Shown: in pieces, positions 1 to 8,635 of the stretch | Layout of the letters: every line of letters starts with the position of its first letter | Position numbering within the stretch: position 1 is the first letter of the stretch | Assembly: GCA_016929305.1 (NCBI GenBank) | Contig: JAFGJC010000462.1 | Span: 1-28,519, forward strand | Source of the DNA: a candidate division CSSED10-310 bacterium | Lineage (GTDB): Bacteria; CSSED10-310; JAFGJC01 | Direction of reading: 5' to 3' | Length of the DNA stretch: 28,519 bases | The notes under the pieces: generated by a model | What the model was told of the DNA's origin: nothing | The model's database searches: none | Seen by the model: the letters and a program-made list of their open reading frames with translations, nothing else | Program-made: the position numbers and the translations under genes

Positions 1-117
1 ATAATAGTGGTTTCGATCCACTGTTTAAATACGAAGGATAAAGCCACGAATCCGGTAAACCGGGGGAATAGATAATGGCACACCGGAATCGTGACAATTT
101 AGGAGGTCAAAACAAAA
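1..117 (+). promoter_or_regulatory. Structured leader upstream of the secreted protease; possible riboswitch-like element
   Basis: This stretch before the protease gene can fold strongly. AGTGG at 7-11 pairs with CCACT at 18-22. A 12-base arm, CACGAATCCGGT (45-56), is matched by ACCGGAATCGTG (83-94) with one mismatch. The inner CCGGT can instead pair with the nearby ACCGG (59-63), so two exclusive folds are possible. The segment AAAGCCACG resembles the P3 entry of c-di-GMP-I (GEMM) riboswitches, but the diagnostic GGCAAACC part is not seen and would lie at or before the window edge. I therefore name no ligand. A second SD-like GGAGG at 103-107 lies upstream of the true ribosome site. Confidence 0.35.
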
Positions 118-172
118 ACATATTCCTGTGCAGAGAGCGAGGGTTCGTTCGAGCAGGAAAGGAGGGGTTTGA

Positions 173-3100
173 ATGAAGGACCTGACAAAAATCCTAGTAT
201 CATTATCCTTATTCATCTTGTTATGTGTCCCCCAAGGGTTGGCGCAGCTATCAGAAGAGTATGATGGTGATTTTGGACCCAATGATACTCTGGACGAGAT
301 TCGTGCCAAGATTGAAGAATACGGTTATGAATTTACCGTCGATCATAACTGGTTTTATGACCTGTCACGGGAAGAAAAGGAGTATTATTTAAATCGCCGG
401 CCACCGGATGTTTCTCTGCATGAAGTCGATGATATCGGACCTCTTGCAGATCATCTCGGACGTGATTTACCCACAAGCTTCGACTGGAGATCCTACAACG
501 GTCATACCTACATCGGACCGGTCAGAAACCAGGGAAGCTGCGGTTCGTGTTACAGCTTCGGAGCGAACGCGGCAGCAGAAGGAACCTACAATTACGCTAC
601 GGGAAAATATGACAGCAACTGTGTTGATTTTTCGGAATCCTACATCATCTGGTGTCTTGGCCGTTTGAGCCAATATAATTCTCATTTTTTTGGATGCGGT
701 GGCGCGGATTACACGTATTCGGAATTGGAAGCTCTCTGCAATGAAGGCGTAACCTATGAAGCCAACTACCCCTATACTCAATCGGATCCGGGAAGCTGCA
801 CGCACTGGGGTGACCCGACAGTCGTTTTTGATTCCTGGCATCGAGTGCCCTGTGGCGATATCAATGCGATCAAAACCGCGATCATGACTTATGGTGTGGT
901 TGATGCCGCGGTTTATGTCGATTCTGCGTTTGAGGCTTACAGTGGCGGCATTTATTCCAATTCCAGCACATCCTGCTCTTCAAGCCCCTGCTATAATACT
1001 CCAACGAACCATGCCATCTCTTTGGTCGGTTGGAATGACAACGGCGGCAATGGTTACTGGATTTTAAGAAACAGCTGGGGAACAGGCTGGGGCGAATCAG
1101 GTTATATGCGTATCAGTTATGAAGCGGCCAGAGTAGCCTGTGAAGTCTGCTATCTTGTTTATGGAAGCGGTCCACAACCGACATCCACGCCCTCCGGTCC
1201 CACTGCAACCCCGACACCACTGGCGGATATTCTGCTTGTGGATGATGATAACAATAAAACCTACGAAACATATTATACCGCAGCTTTGAATGCCCTGGGT
1301 GAAAGTTATAACCTCGTGACCGCCTGCCCCATTCAAAGTGTTCTGAATCAATATGATGCGGTGATCTGGTTCACGGGAGATGATTATTCATCAACCTTGA
1401 GTTCGGATGATAAAGCAAAACTGCAGAGTTATTTAAACAGCGGCGGAAAACTGTTTATTACGGGTCAGGATATTGGATATGATATTCAGAGTGACAGCGA
1501 TGGGTTTTATGCCAATTATCTGCACGCCAGCTATTCGAAAGACGATACGAATTACTATGATTTATCCGGTGCTGGTTTCATGAGTGGTGTGACAATCAAT
1601 ATCAGTGGCACGGGTGGTGCCAATAATCAGGGCTATCCTTCAGCAATGAATACAGCGAATGGAAGCAGTGCATGTTTCAGTTACACCAATACGGATCCTT
1701 ATGGCGGTGTGTGTTACAGTGGCGCTTACCGGGTGGTTTATTTCAGTTTCGGATTTGAAGCCATCAACAATTCATCCACCCGCACAACTGTTATGGATCG
1801 CGTACTGGATTATCTGATCGGTGGCACACCACCTACCAATACCCCGACACCGACCATCACGCCAACATTTACAACTCAGCCGGCAACCGCAACCCCAACA
1901 CGGACCCCAACACCATTCCCGACCAACACACCCAGTCCGGTACCGACAAACACACCGGTGCCGACCAATACGCCGTCAGGTGGCTCAATACTTGTCGTTG
2001 ATGATGACAACGCCTCTCCGGGTTATGTGAGTTACTACACCGATGCACTAACAGCTCTGGGTAAGACATATACCGTAAAAACTTCCGTAACTCTGGCTGA
2101 TCTGCAGGCAGCGACTGCCGTAATCTGGTTCACCGGTGATGATTACACGTCGACCCTTTCCTCTACAGATAAATCAAATCTGACGACGTATCTGAATGGC
2201 GGTGGTAAACTATTTATCACAGGTCAGGATATCGGGTATGACATTCGAAGTGATAGCGACGGCTTCTACAGCAATTATCTGAAAGCCACCTATTCGACGG
2301 ATGACACCAATGACTATAATCTGTCGGGAAGCGGGATAATGGCTGGTGTGTCGCCGGTCATTCAAGGCGTCGGCGGTGCGAGCAATCAAAATTATCCCAG
2401 CTCCATCTCAGCAACCGGCGGTTCATCCTCAATTTTCACCTATAATACTGCTGGTGGTTCAGGCGGTGTCAGCTATTCCGGAACATATAAACTGGTGTAT
2501 CTCAGCTTCGGATTTGAAGCTATTGCAAGCTCCAGTATCCGGCAAGACGTGATGAACCGGACATTGACTTTCCTCCAGTCTTCCGGCGGAAATACACCGA
2601 CACCCACACCACAACCCCCGACAGCTACACCTTCCCAGGTTAGAGTCCTCTTGGTCGATGACGATAAAGGAAAAACTTACGAGAGTTACTACACTGCCGC
2701 TATTACTGCCGCAGGATATGCTTATGATACGTTCACCGTTTCCACCAACGGTCCGACTGTCAGCCAGATGGTCAATTACAGCGCTATTGTATGGATGACC
2801 GGTGATGATTGGAGCACTTCGCTGACAGATACCGATATCACTAACTTGAACACCTATCTGGGTACTTATAACGGCAAGCTGTTCATCACAGGACAGGATA
2901 TTGGATACGATATCCGAACCAATGCTTTCTATGGCGATAAACTGCACGCTTCGTACGTGAGCGATGATACGAATATATACACGCTGAGTGGTGCTGGTAT
3001 CATGAGCGGTGTCAGTGTCAATATTTCCGGTACTGGCGGTGCCAACAATCAGAATTATCCGTCCAGTATCAGTGCCAGCGGCGGCACATCGATTTTCACG

Positions 3101-3244
3101 TATACCGGCAGCGGATCCGGTGGTGTCTCCTATAGCGGTGCCTACAAAATTGTTTATCTGAGTTTTGGATTTGAAGCGATCAACACATCTGCTTCTCGCA
3201 CAACGGTAATGGATCGGATTCTTGATTTCCTGACCGGTTCATAG
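173..3244 (+). CDS. Secreted papain-family (C1A) cysteine protease with three C-terminal VDDD domains
   Basis: The product has 1,023 residues. A signal peptide (about 1-25) and a short pro-region precede a papain-fold domain (about 95-330). The expected active site is complete: Gln120, Cys126 in GSCGSCYSF, His280 in NHAISLVGW and Asn300 in RNSWGTGWG. The usual Trp after the nucleophile is Tyr. A Pro/Thr linker then leads to three homologous domains of about 200 residues (roughly 352-547, 603-804 and 822-1023). Each starts with a VDDD motif and contains FITGQDIGYDI; Pro/Thr linkers separate them. The repeats resemble class I glutamine amidotransferase-like folds, but I see no nucleophile elbow, so I infer a binding role. 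The start is fixed by a strong AAGGAGGGG site at 160-168. It is monocistronic, ending in a terminator. Likely role: extracellular or surface proteolysis. Confidence 0.93.
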   Translation: MKDLTKILVSLSLFILLCVPQGLAQLSEEYDGDFGPNDTLDEIRAKIEEYGYEFTVDHNWFYDLSREEKEYYLNRRPPDVSLHEVDDIGPLADHLGRDLPTSFDWRSYNGHTYIGPVRNQGSCGSCYSFGANAAAEGTYNYATGKYDSNCVDFSESYIIWCLGRLSQYNSHFFGCGGADYTYSELEALCNEGVTYEANYPYTQSDPGSCTHWGDPTVVFDSWHRVPCGDINAIKTAIMTYGVVDAAVYVDSAFEAYSGGIYSNSSTSCSSSPCYNTPTNHAISLVGWNDNGGNGYWILRNSWGTGWGESGYMRISYEAARVACEVCYLVYGSGPQPTSTPSGPTATPTPLADILLVDDDNNKTYETYYTAALNALGESYNLVTACPIQSVLNQYDAVIWFTGDDYSSTLSSDDKAKLQSYLNSGGKLFITGQDIGYDIQSDSDGFYANYLHASYSKDDTNYYDLSGAGFMSGVTINISGTGGANNQGYPSAMNTANGSSACFSYTNTDPYGGVCYSGAYRVVYFSFGFEAINNSSTRTTVMDRVLDYLIGGTPPTNTPTPTITPTFTTQPATATPTRTPTPFPTNTPSPVPTNTPVPTNTPSGGSILVVDDDNASPGYVSYYTDALTALGKTYTVKTSVTLADLQAATAVIWFTGDDYTSTLSSTDKSNLTTYLNGGGKLFITGQDIGYDIRSDSDGFYSNYLKATYSTDDTNDYNLSGSGIMAGVSPVIQGVGGASNQNYPSSISATGGSSSIFTYNTAGGSGGVSYSGTYKLVYLSFGFEAIASSSIRQDVMNRTLTFLQSSGGNTPTPTPQPPTATPSQVRVLLVDDDKGKTYESYYTAAITAAGYAYDTFTVSTNGPTVSQMVNYSAIVWMTGDDWSTSLTDTDITNLNTYLGTYNGKLFITGQDIGYDIRTNAFYGDKLHASYVSDDTNIYTLSGAGIMSGVSVNISGTGGANNQNYPSSISASGGTSIFTYTGSGSGGVSYSGAYKIVYLSFGFEAINTSASRTTVMDRILDFLTGS
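1226..3241 (+). repeat. Threefold tandem repeat of a ~200-codon domain inside the protease gene
   Basis: Three in-frame copies begin near 1226, 1984 and 2640. They share VDDD, a W(F/M)TGDD motif, FITGQDIGYDI, and a closing SFGFEAI followed by VMDR or VMNR. Copies 1 and 2 are joined by about 55 codons of Pro/Thr-rich linker, copies 2 and 3 by about 18. At DNA level the copies have diverged clearly, so the duplication is not recent. Confidence 0.85.
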
Positions 3245-3265
3245 AAGCAAATTGAGTAAGTGACC

Positions 3266-3298
3266 AAGGGTGCGCTTTCAAAGCGCACCCTTTTTTTT
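3266..3298 (+). terminator. Rho-independent terminator after the protease gene
   Basis: GGGTGCGCTTT (3268-3278) and AAAGCGCACCC (3280-3290) form a near-perfect GC-rich hairpin. Eight T residues (3291-3298) follow. It lies 24 bases after the protease stop codon. Confidence 0.93.
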
Positions 3299-3332
3299 GC
3301 TGTGAGAGCATCGTTTCCGTGATGTGAAATCT

Positions 3333-3361
3333 TTGACCCGTTTTCTTAAATATGATAAATA
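3333..3361 (+). promoter_or_regulatory. Probable sigma70-type promoter for the four-helix membrane protein gene
   Basis: TTGACC (3333-3338), a 17-base spacer and TAAATA (3356-3361) sit just after the terminator and about 80 bases before the start codon. Downstream, at 3399-3408, the decamer CGAAGGATAA repeats one found in the protease leader at 32-41. Confidence 0.4.
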
Positions 3362-3442
3362 CCAAAATCTGATGGAGAGTATGTAGTTTAGTTAAAATCG
3401 AAGGATAAGTAGTACTGCAGTCAAAAGGAAAGGATATCAGGG

Positions 3443-3877
3443 ATGACATTGAGTAATGGAAGCAATGTTTCGGTATCGTCTCAACAGACAAGTATCGACA
3501 AGATCAGTGATTTCTTCCTGCGCCAGGTGAGAAGTTCCATTTATATGCGCTTGATTCTGGTATTGATCATGGCGGTCAACTGTTATCTTATATTCCTTTA
3601 TTTTATGGATATTCCGGTGTTGTATCCCGGACTGACCCGAGCCAAGGAATTCGCTTTTGCCATCGCTGCAATAATGGGGGTGTTAAACGTGACGGGAGCG
3701 GCGGCGGTGTGGCAGATGAAAAAATGGGGTGTATTCGGTTTTATCGGTGTGATTATTCTCACGATCATCACCTATTTCATTTTCAGAATATCGCATGTCT
3801 ATACACTTTTCTGGCTTGTATTAAGCACCGCTTGCCTTTGTTTTCTGCTTATTCCCAAATGGGGTGAGTTGAAGTAA
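3443..3877 (+). CDS. Small integral membrane protein, four predicted helices
   Basis: I do not recognise this 144-residue protein. After about 30 polar N-terminal residues there are four hydrophobic stretches, at about 36-56, 69-90, 96-115 and 118-138, with short loops between them. No catalytic or metal-binding motif is visible. AAGGAAAGGA at 3425-3434 precedes the ATG at a suitable distance, so the start is reasonable. It has its own candidate promoter and lies between a terminator and a convergent gene, so it appears monocistronic. It is intact, and the hydrophobic pattern argues for a real gene. Confidence 0.75.
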   Translation: MTLSNGSNVSVSSQQTSIDKISDFFLRQVRSSIYMRLILVLIMAVNCYLIFLYFMDIPVLYPGLTRAKEFAFAIAAIMGVLNVTGAAAVWQMKKWGVFGFIGVIILTIITYFIFRISHVYTLFWLVLSTACLCFLLIPKWGELK

Positions 3878-3899
3878 CGTCGCTTACTCGGTAATTTTT

Positions 3900-4703
3900 T
3901 CAGTGTTCTATGAATTTTTTATATAGATCCATAAATTTTGCGACTCGGGTTTCGTCGACGTAATTATTCGCCTTTCCATCATATTTAAAACAACTGCCGA
4001 CAAAAAATCCGTCAGCGATATCGGCATACATTTCAAGATTTTCATGAGTTATCCCGCTTCCAATATAAACTGGTACAGAAGTATTTGTCTTGACGGTTTT
4101 CAGAAAATCGATGTCGACAGGTTTTCCTGTCTGCGTTCCGGATACGATAAGAGCATCTGATAGGCCTCGATGAATGGTATCACTTATTTCTGTTTGCAGA
4201 TCTGTAGTCACAAGAGGTGACGCGTGTTTAACGTGAATGTCCGCAAAGACTTTGACATTAGAACGCAGTGCGCTGCGCAGACGCAGAGTGCGATAGCTTT
4301 TCCCTTCAATAATTCCCTGATCTGCTACGGCAGCTCCCATATGAATGTTTACACGGATGAAATCCCCCTGAATTGCCGTGGCAATCGCCATCGCAGATAA
4401 CGCATCGTTTCTGAGTGCATTAACGCCAACCGGAAGATCTGAATATTGTTTGATATCGCGTCCGATCGCTGCCAATGCAGCAATGCTTTCCGGTGGAAGT
4501 GTGTCCGGGAAGAATGGGTAATCTCGAAAGTTTTCGACGCAAAGTGCATGTAATCCATGTTCCCGGTATGTTTCAGCTTCCTTCAACGCTTGATCATAAA
4601 TTTTTTTCATGTTTCCATCATAACAGGGTGAACCGGGTGTCGGATTCAGATGTATGACGCCAATTACAGGTATTTTTGACTTGAAAAGCTCTCGTAAACT
4701 CAT
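3900..4703 (-). CDS. BtpA/SgcQ-family TIM-barrel protein
   Basis: This protein of about 267 residues fits the BtpA family, named for cyanobacterial photosystem I biogenesis but widespread in non-phototrophs, where its function is mostly unknown. Family hallmarks include PVIGVIHLNPTPGSP at the N-terminus, the HALCVENF segment, PVGVNALRNDA, FIRVNIHMGA, VFADIHVKHA, DALIVSGTQTG and PVYIGSGIT, which are successive barrel strands. A GTG at 4712 is in frame, but the AGGA site is then only a few bases away. The ATG at 4703, with about ten bases of spacing, fits better and gives MSLRELFKSK. It stands alone on this strand, so context gives no substrate. A sugar- or phosphate-binding barrel enzyme is possible. 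Confidence 0.85.
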   Translation of the reverse strand: MSLRELFKSKIPVIGVIHLNPTPGSPCYDGNMKKIYDQALKEAETYREHGLHALCVENFRDYPFFPDTLPPESIAALAAIGRDIKQYSDLPVGVNALRNDALSAMAIATAIQGDFIRVNIHMGAAVADQGIIEGKSYRTLRLRSALRSNVKVFADIHVKHASPLVTTDLQTEISDTIHRGLSDALIVSGTQTGKPVDIDFLKTVKTNTSVPVYIGSGITHENLEMYADIADGFFVGSCFKYDGKANNYVDETRVAKFMDLYKKFIEH

Positions 4704-4874
4704 GTCAGCCACTTCCTCTCTTAATCTTAAAAACTCAAGTTGAAAAGCATCAGAATAGTTCCGATATATTTAGTGATACTCTTTCTGATTGTTAAAGTAA
4801 CTTCCGGTTGAAATTCATGCCACTCTATTATAGAAACAAAAAGCATAATTAGATACTGGATGGAGGAAAACAAA

Positions 4875-5387
4875 ATGTTAAAAGAAAAAACAGATGTTGT
4901 TCTTCGAGCAATCGAATCTGAAGATGGTGAATGGATAAAAAAACTGCTATCTGAACATTGGGGCTCGAGTCTGGTTGTTACTCGAGGTGTAAGTCACAAT
5001 GCTGAGGAACTTCCGGGTTTTGCAATTATCCAGGGTAAAGATCCGAAAGCATTGGTGACATTTCGAGAAGATCGAACGGATATTGAAATTATAACATTGA
5101 ACAGCTTGCAGGAAGGTCAGGGTTATGGAACAGCGCTTTTGAATGCTGTAGAAGGATATGCCAGGGAAAACGGATTTCGAAGGATATGGCTTATTACGAC
5201 GAATGATAATACGAAAGCCTTGCGGTTTTATCAGAAAAGCGGATTCACGCTTGCAGGATTGTATCCACGTGCCATAGAAAGATCCCGTAAAATAAAACCG
5301 GAAATACCCGATATGGGAAATGACGGGATACCTATTCGAGACGAAATTCTATTAGAATACACTCTGGAAGATAAACATTTGGAATAA
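4875..5387 (+). CDS. GNAT-family N-acetyltransferase
   Basis: The product has 170 residues and is predicted to transfer an acetyl group from acetyl-CoA to an unknown amine. The core acetyl-CoA-binding segment is EGQGYGTALLNAVEGYA (motif A, Q/RxxGxG/A type). RRIWLITTNDN, then KALRFYQKSGF, follow as the classic GNAT motif B. An in-frame ATG at 4860 is only the edge of the SD: ATGGAGG supplies GGAGG, and the ATG at 4875 follows eight bases later, so I use 4875. Weak promoter-like hexamers lie upstream, for example TTGAAA at 4740-4745 with GATATA at 4763-4768. The next gene starts one base after the stop codon, so the two are translationally coupled. Confidence 0.88.
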   Translation: MLKEKTDVVLRAIESEDGEWIKKLLSEHWGSSLVVTRGVSHNAEELPGFAIIQGKDPKALVTFREDRTDIEIITLNSLQEGQGYGTALLNAVEGYARENGFRRIWLITTNDNTKALRFYQKSGFTLAGLYPRAIERSRKIKPEIPDMGNDGIPIRDEILLEYTLEDKHLE

Positions 5388-5388
5388 T

Positions 5389-6012
5389 ATGATCTATCGA
5401 ATGTTTACCGTTTTCATAATGCTTATGATCGTTGGAAGTAAGCTTTCTCAGTTTTGTCGTGCATCGGATGCTGACGCCTTACCATTGGCTATCGAGGTTG
5501 AGTTGAGTAATACGGAAAAGACGATTATTTCCGAATGGCTGAGAATTACATTTCCTATACCGAATGTTGACACTTTGGCGATAAAAGATCATACCGAATT
5601 CTTCCTTCGACATACCGATATCAGTGAAATTCATGAAATTCTTAACAACATGCAGCAGAGAGCAAACGCACTGAAACAGTCGACAATTGATAATTTCCTG
5701 GCAATGAACAAATGTGAATGTCGAATTCCGAGACAGTTAAATTCATATGATCGTATTCTATTGATCGATGAAAAAATGTTGAGTTCTGTGCTATCCAATT
5801 CGGATGGATGGAAGACTTTTTACAATAAGTACCCTGGAGTTCCGGGTGTGCTCGCATTTTCGCGTCCCGGACTCGATGAAAACAAAACGCAAGCACTCCT
5901 GTATGTCAGTCATTATGTGAATCATCTTGCGGGGAATGGAAAGCTATATTTACTGAAAAAGACTGGCGATAACTGGGAAATCGAAGTTACATTTCAAGTT
6001 TGGGTTTCTTGA
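5389..6012 (+). CDS. Secreted or lipid-free exported hypothetical protein
   Basis: I do not recognise this 207-residue protein. A hydrophobic N-terminus (about 6-20), followed by a plausible signal peptidase site near SQFCRASDA, suggests export. The C-terminus contains GKLYLLKKTGDNWEIEVTF, a beta-hairpin style ending (LYxLxK..xxW.I) seen in various uncharacterised exported bacterial proteins. It starts one base after the acetyltransferase stop codon with only a weak GGA upstream, so translation probably depends on coupling. It converges with the beta-propeller gene, 10 bases away, with no obvious terminator between them. Confidence 0.7.
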   Translation: MIYRMFTVFIMLMIVGSKLSQFCRASDADALPLAIEVELSNTEKTIISEWLRITFPIPNVDTLAIKDHTEFFLRHTDISEIHEILNNMQQRANALKQSTIDNFLAMNKCECRIPRQLNSYDRILLIDEKMLSSVLSNSDGWKTFYNKYPGVPGVLAFSRPGLDENKTQALLYVSHYVNHLAGNGKLYLLKKTGDNWEIEVTFQVWVS

Positions 6013-6022
6013 GTTGAGTTCA

Positions 6023-7975
6023 TTAACTCCATCCAAATTCAACATAATCGTAGCTGCCTATCAAATTGAAAAACTCATCCGTTACGGCAGCCCAGAGAAT
6101 GATGCCTGAAGCTTCAGATCCTGTGTCAGGCCACATGAAATCGAAAATCACATAATTCGAACAAGAGCACGGGGGTTGCGATAATGATGCATAATCCAGG
6201 ACTGTGCCCCAGGAAGGGTAAAAGAAATAGTCACCGTATACATCCAACATGATGAAAAGAAGAAAATCAAGACTGACATCCCTCTCACCGTTACAGACCT
6301 GAGCTTCAAGCAGGAACTGGTTTCCGGGATAAAAATGATCTGCACTTAAAGATAGGAATACACCTGAAGGAGGGCATGTCGGTGTGCCGGTTGGGCTAGT
6401 GAATGGTGTCGGCGTATCGGTTGGCGATTCAGTTGGTAAATCGGTTGGTGTATTTGTAGGGGGATTTGTAGGTGTATTTGTAGGTTGAGTTGTGGGAGTA
6501 TCAGTTGGAAGTTCTGTGGGTGTATGAGTTGGTGGTGGTGTGTCAGTGGGAACGGTTGTTGGATATGGTGTTTGAGTGGGTGTGATGACGGGAATCTCGC
6601 CAGAGAGAGCAAAAACGACAATATTGTTCACAGTGTTTTGCGTTCCTGCCAGTGCATCTGGAATGTCGTCATCATCGATATCTTCCGAAGGGAAAACGCT
6701 TAATACTCGGTTAGAAGTACCGTATGTCCACAAAACGGATCCGTCGATTCCCGAAACACAATAAACATTTGTATCGAATGAACCAGCAATGACATCTTCA
6801 TACCCGTCGCCGTCAACATCGGCAATTGCGTGAATCGTCCAGACATCACCGCCATTGAGACTGCCGGTCGGGGTGGACCAAAGTGTATTTCCATTCAGGC
6901 CGTTCAGACATGCAATGGTATTATCCCAGGATCCGACAAGAATATCTTTAAGTCCATCCCCGTTGATATCCTGCAGCGGCCGGATCAACATGATGTAATT
7001 AGCGCCAAATGGGTTTGACCAATGCGTTCCCGCAGTTTTACCGTCTCCGCAAAGAACACCCGCCCCCCAAGTCCCGACGATAAAGTCTTCACCGCCATTT
7101 CCATTAATATCGGAGCAGGGGATAATTGTATGTATTGAATAACCGGCATCGAAGGTCCATAGTATGTTTGCCGTTGAATTGGAATCCCCTTCTACACAAT
7201 ATACATACTGCCCATCCGGATCACCGCATGAAATCATTGCATCGGGAAGCCCGTCATTATTGACATCGCTGATCGGTGAAACCGAAAAGGATGCATCAGG
7301 TAACGATGCGGACCAGAGTACTGTTGGCGAAGTTCCCGTGGAACTTCCATCGATACAATACGCATGATCATTATATGATCCGCATCCAAAAATGACTTCG
7401 GGAATACCGTCACCCGTAACATCACCCAATTCTTTTATTGAATAAACCCAACCTGATTGTGGCTCGTTGTATGTGTCAAACTGCCAGATAAGTGATCCAT
7501 CACTGCAATCATATGAAGCTGCAAAGCGGCCGCCACCCGCCAGACCAGCAAGAATGTTCGGATAGCCATTGCCATCAGAATCGTAAGCAGGTTCCAGACA
7601 TTCGTCACCATAGAAATATCCGCCGCTGGCTCCTCCTGTTGTTTCAATTGACCAGATCACAGTTCCTGTTCCGGAACTTGCCCCTGAAAAACAGTAAAAA
7701 TTTTCGTTGTCCTGGAAAATATCGTAACCTGTTACAACATCTGGAAATCCATCGCCGTTTACATCCGGGATGGAGCGAATACATGCTGCATTATCATCTC
7801 CGGTGTAAGACCATAATAATCCTTCACGATCTAAAGTATTAGAAGGATAGAAGCTGTTACGCAGAATACCAAGCGTTATTTGTGTGTCCGTATCTATACA
7901 AAATAACTCCGCTGAATTTCCTGGTATTGGTATCCAGCATATGAACAGAAATATTAGAAAAATTCCATATTTCAT
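6023..7975 (-). CDS. Secreted FG-GAP/PQQ-like beta-propeller protein with Pro/Thr linker and C-terminal domain
   Basis: The product has 650 residues: signal peptide about 1-22, a beta-propeller about 25-460, a Pro/Thr-rich linker about 463-535, and a C-terminal beta-rich domain about 540-650. The propeller carries about eight Asp-rich loops of the DxNGDGxPD type (for example DVNGDGFPDVV, DVTGDGIPEVI, DVDGDGYEDVI), the calcium-binding FG-GAP/VCBS pattern, mixed with PQQ-like WS/LW strands. An ATG at 7990 is in frame, but it merely precedes GGAGG. The ATG at 7975, five bases after GGAGG, is the likely start. The C-terminal domain could be a surface-attachment or sorting module; that is inference. 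The linker resembles those of the protease at 173-3244, suggesting a shared cell-surface architecture. Confidence 0.9.
   Translation of the reverse strand: MKYGIFLIFLFICWIPIPGNSAELFCIDTDTQITLGILRNSFYPSNTLDREGLLWSYTGDDNAACIRSIPDVNGDGFPDVVTGYDIFQDNENFYCFSGASSGTGTVIWSIETTGGASGGYFYGDECLEPAYDSDGNGYPNILAGLAGGGRFAASYDCSDGSLIWQFDTYNEPQSGWVYSIKELGDVTGDGIPEVIFGCGSYNDHAYCIDGSSTGTSPTVLWSASLPDASFSVSPISDVNNDGLPDAMISCGDPDGQYVYCVEGDSNSTANILWTFDAGYSIHTIIPCSDINGNGGEDFIVGTWGAGVLCGDGKTAGTHWSNPFGANYIMLIRPLQDINGDGLKDILVGSWDNTIACLNGLNGNTLWSTPTGSLNGGDVWTIHAIADVDGDGYEDVIAGSFDTNVYCVSGIDGSVLWTYGTSNRVLSVFPSEDIDDDDIPDALAGTQNTVNNIVVFALSGEIPVITPTQTPYPTTVPTDTPPPTHTPTELPTDTPTTQPTNTPTNPPTNTPTDLPTESPTDTPTPFTSPTGTPTCPPSGVFLSLSADHFYPGNQFLLEAQVCNGERDVSLDFLLFIMLDVYGDYFFYPSWGTVLDYASLSQPPCSCSNYVIFDFMWPDTGSEASGIILWAAVTDEFFNLIGSYDYVEFGWS
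6375..6592 (-). repeat. Low-complexity Pro/Thr-coding tract in the propeller gene
   Basis: About 70 codons read as degenerate TPT, PTD and PTN units and form the flexible linker between propeller and C-terminal domain. The DNA shows short repeats such as GTATTTGTAGGG and GTTGGTG on the plus strand. The repeat is translational low complexity, prone to length change by slippage. Confidence 0.8.
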
Positions 7976-8044
7976 ATAAACCTCCAGCATAAAGATTAAA
8001 GAAGTATCTATCTTGAATATATCAGATCAGCATCATCATTTCAG

Positions 8045-8635
8045 CTAAATGGCTGAAGGCCATAGCTGTGGCGCATGATTCAGCAGCAGATCCACCAGAA
8101 GGGCAACCGGTAATCCCACGATATTAAAATAACAGCCATTTATGTGTCGAACAAAAACAGCAGCTTTACCTTGAATACCATAGCCACCGGCTTTATCTCT
8201 GCCTTCGCCGCTTTTGACATACCAGTCGACTTCAACTTGTGACAAATTTCTGAAAGTTACCTCTGTAATATCATAGGCTGAAATCGATGTTTCTTTGCCA
8301 GGATAAAGAGCGATAGCAGATATAACCTTATGTGTTTTTCCTGACAGCTTCCACAGCATGTCCTGGGATTCTCGATCTGTTGAAGGTTTCCCCAAAATTC
8401 TATCCTCAAGAACTACAACTGTATCAGCACTCAGAATAATACGATTGTTATATACTTGACAGACATTTCTGAGTTTTTCTTGCGCATTATGCATACAGTA
8501 GTCAATGGGATTTACGCCAATGGAAGGAGGTATTTCAGTATAATTGGGTTTGATGATATCAAAGGAGATGCCAATTTGCTGTAAGATGTCTCGACGTCTT
8601 GGTGACAGCGATGCCAGAACCAGGGATGCCGTCAT
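8045..8635 (-). CDS. maf: Maf-family nucleotide pyrophosphatase
   Basis: The product is 196 residues, normal for the family. Maf proteins hydrolyse nucleoside triphosphates, often dTTP and UTP or modified bases, to monophosphates plus pyrophosphate, acting as house-cleaning enzymes. Visible motifs are LASLSPRRRDIL at the N-terminus, ILSADTVVV with the catalytic Asp, LGKP, and GYGIQGKA near the C-terminus. The ATG at 8635 overlaps the stop codon of the upstream radical SAM gene as ATGA, so translation is coupled; longer in-frame starts would intrude further into that gene. It ends the chaperone-prenyl synthase-AmrS-Maf operon. Confidence 0.93.
   Translation of the reverse strand: MTASLVLASLSPRRRDILQQIGISFDIIKPNYTEIPPSIGVNPIDYCMHNAQEKLRNVCQVYNNRIILSADTVVVLEDRILGKPSTDRESQDMLWKLSGKTHKVISAIALYPGKETSISAYDITEVTFRNLSQVEVDWYVKSGEGRDKAGGYGIQGKAAVFVRHINGCYFNIVGLPVALLVDLLLNHAPQLWPSAI

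Noticed and set aside
1..117. Firm c-di-GMP riboswitch call
   Set aside because: Only AAAGCCACG and the general hairpin order fit; the GGCAAACC and GNRA-receptor parts are not visible in the window.
467..841. Minus-strand open frame inside the protease gene, and similar long frames at 2459-2947 and 7492-7842
   Set aside because: These lie opposite clear domain-coding sequence, have no ribosome sites and carry low-complexity, basic translations.
6375..6592. Short repeated GGTTGGTG/GTATTTGTAGG units resembling a repeat array
   Set aside because: The units are irregular, have no spacers, and are fully explained as Pro/Thr codons of the propeller protein's linker.
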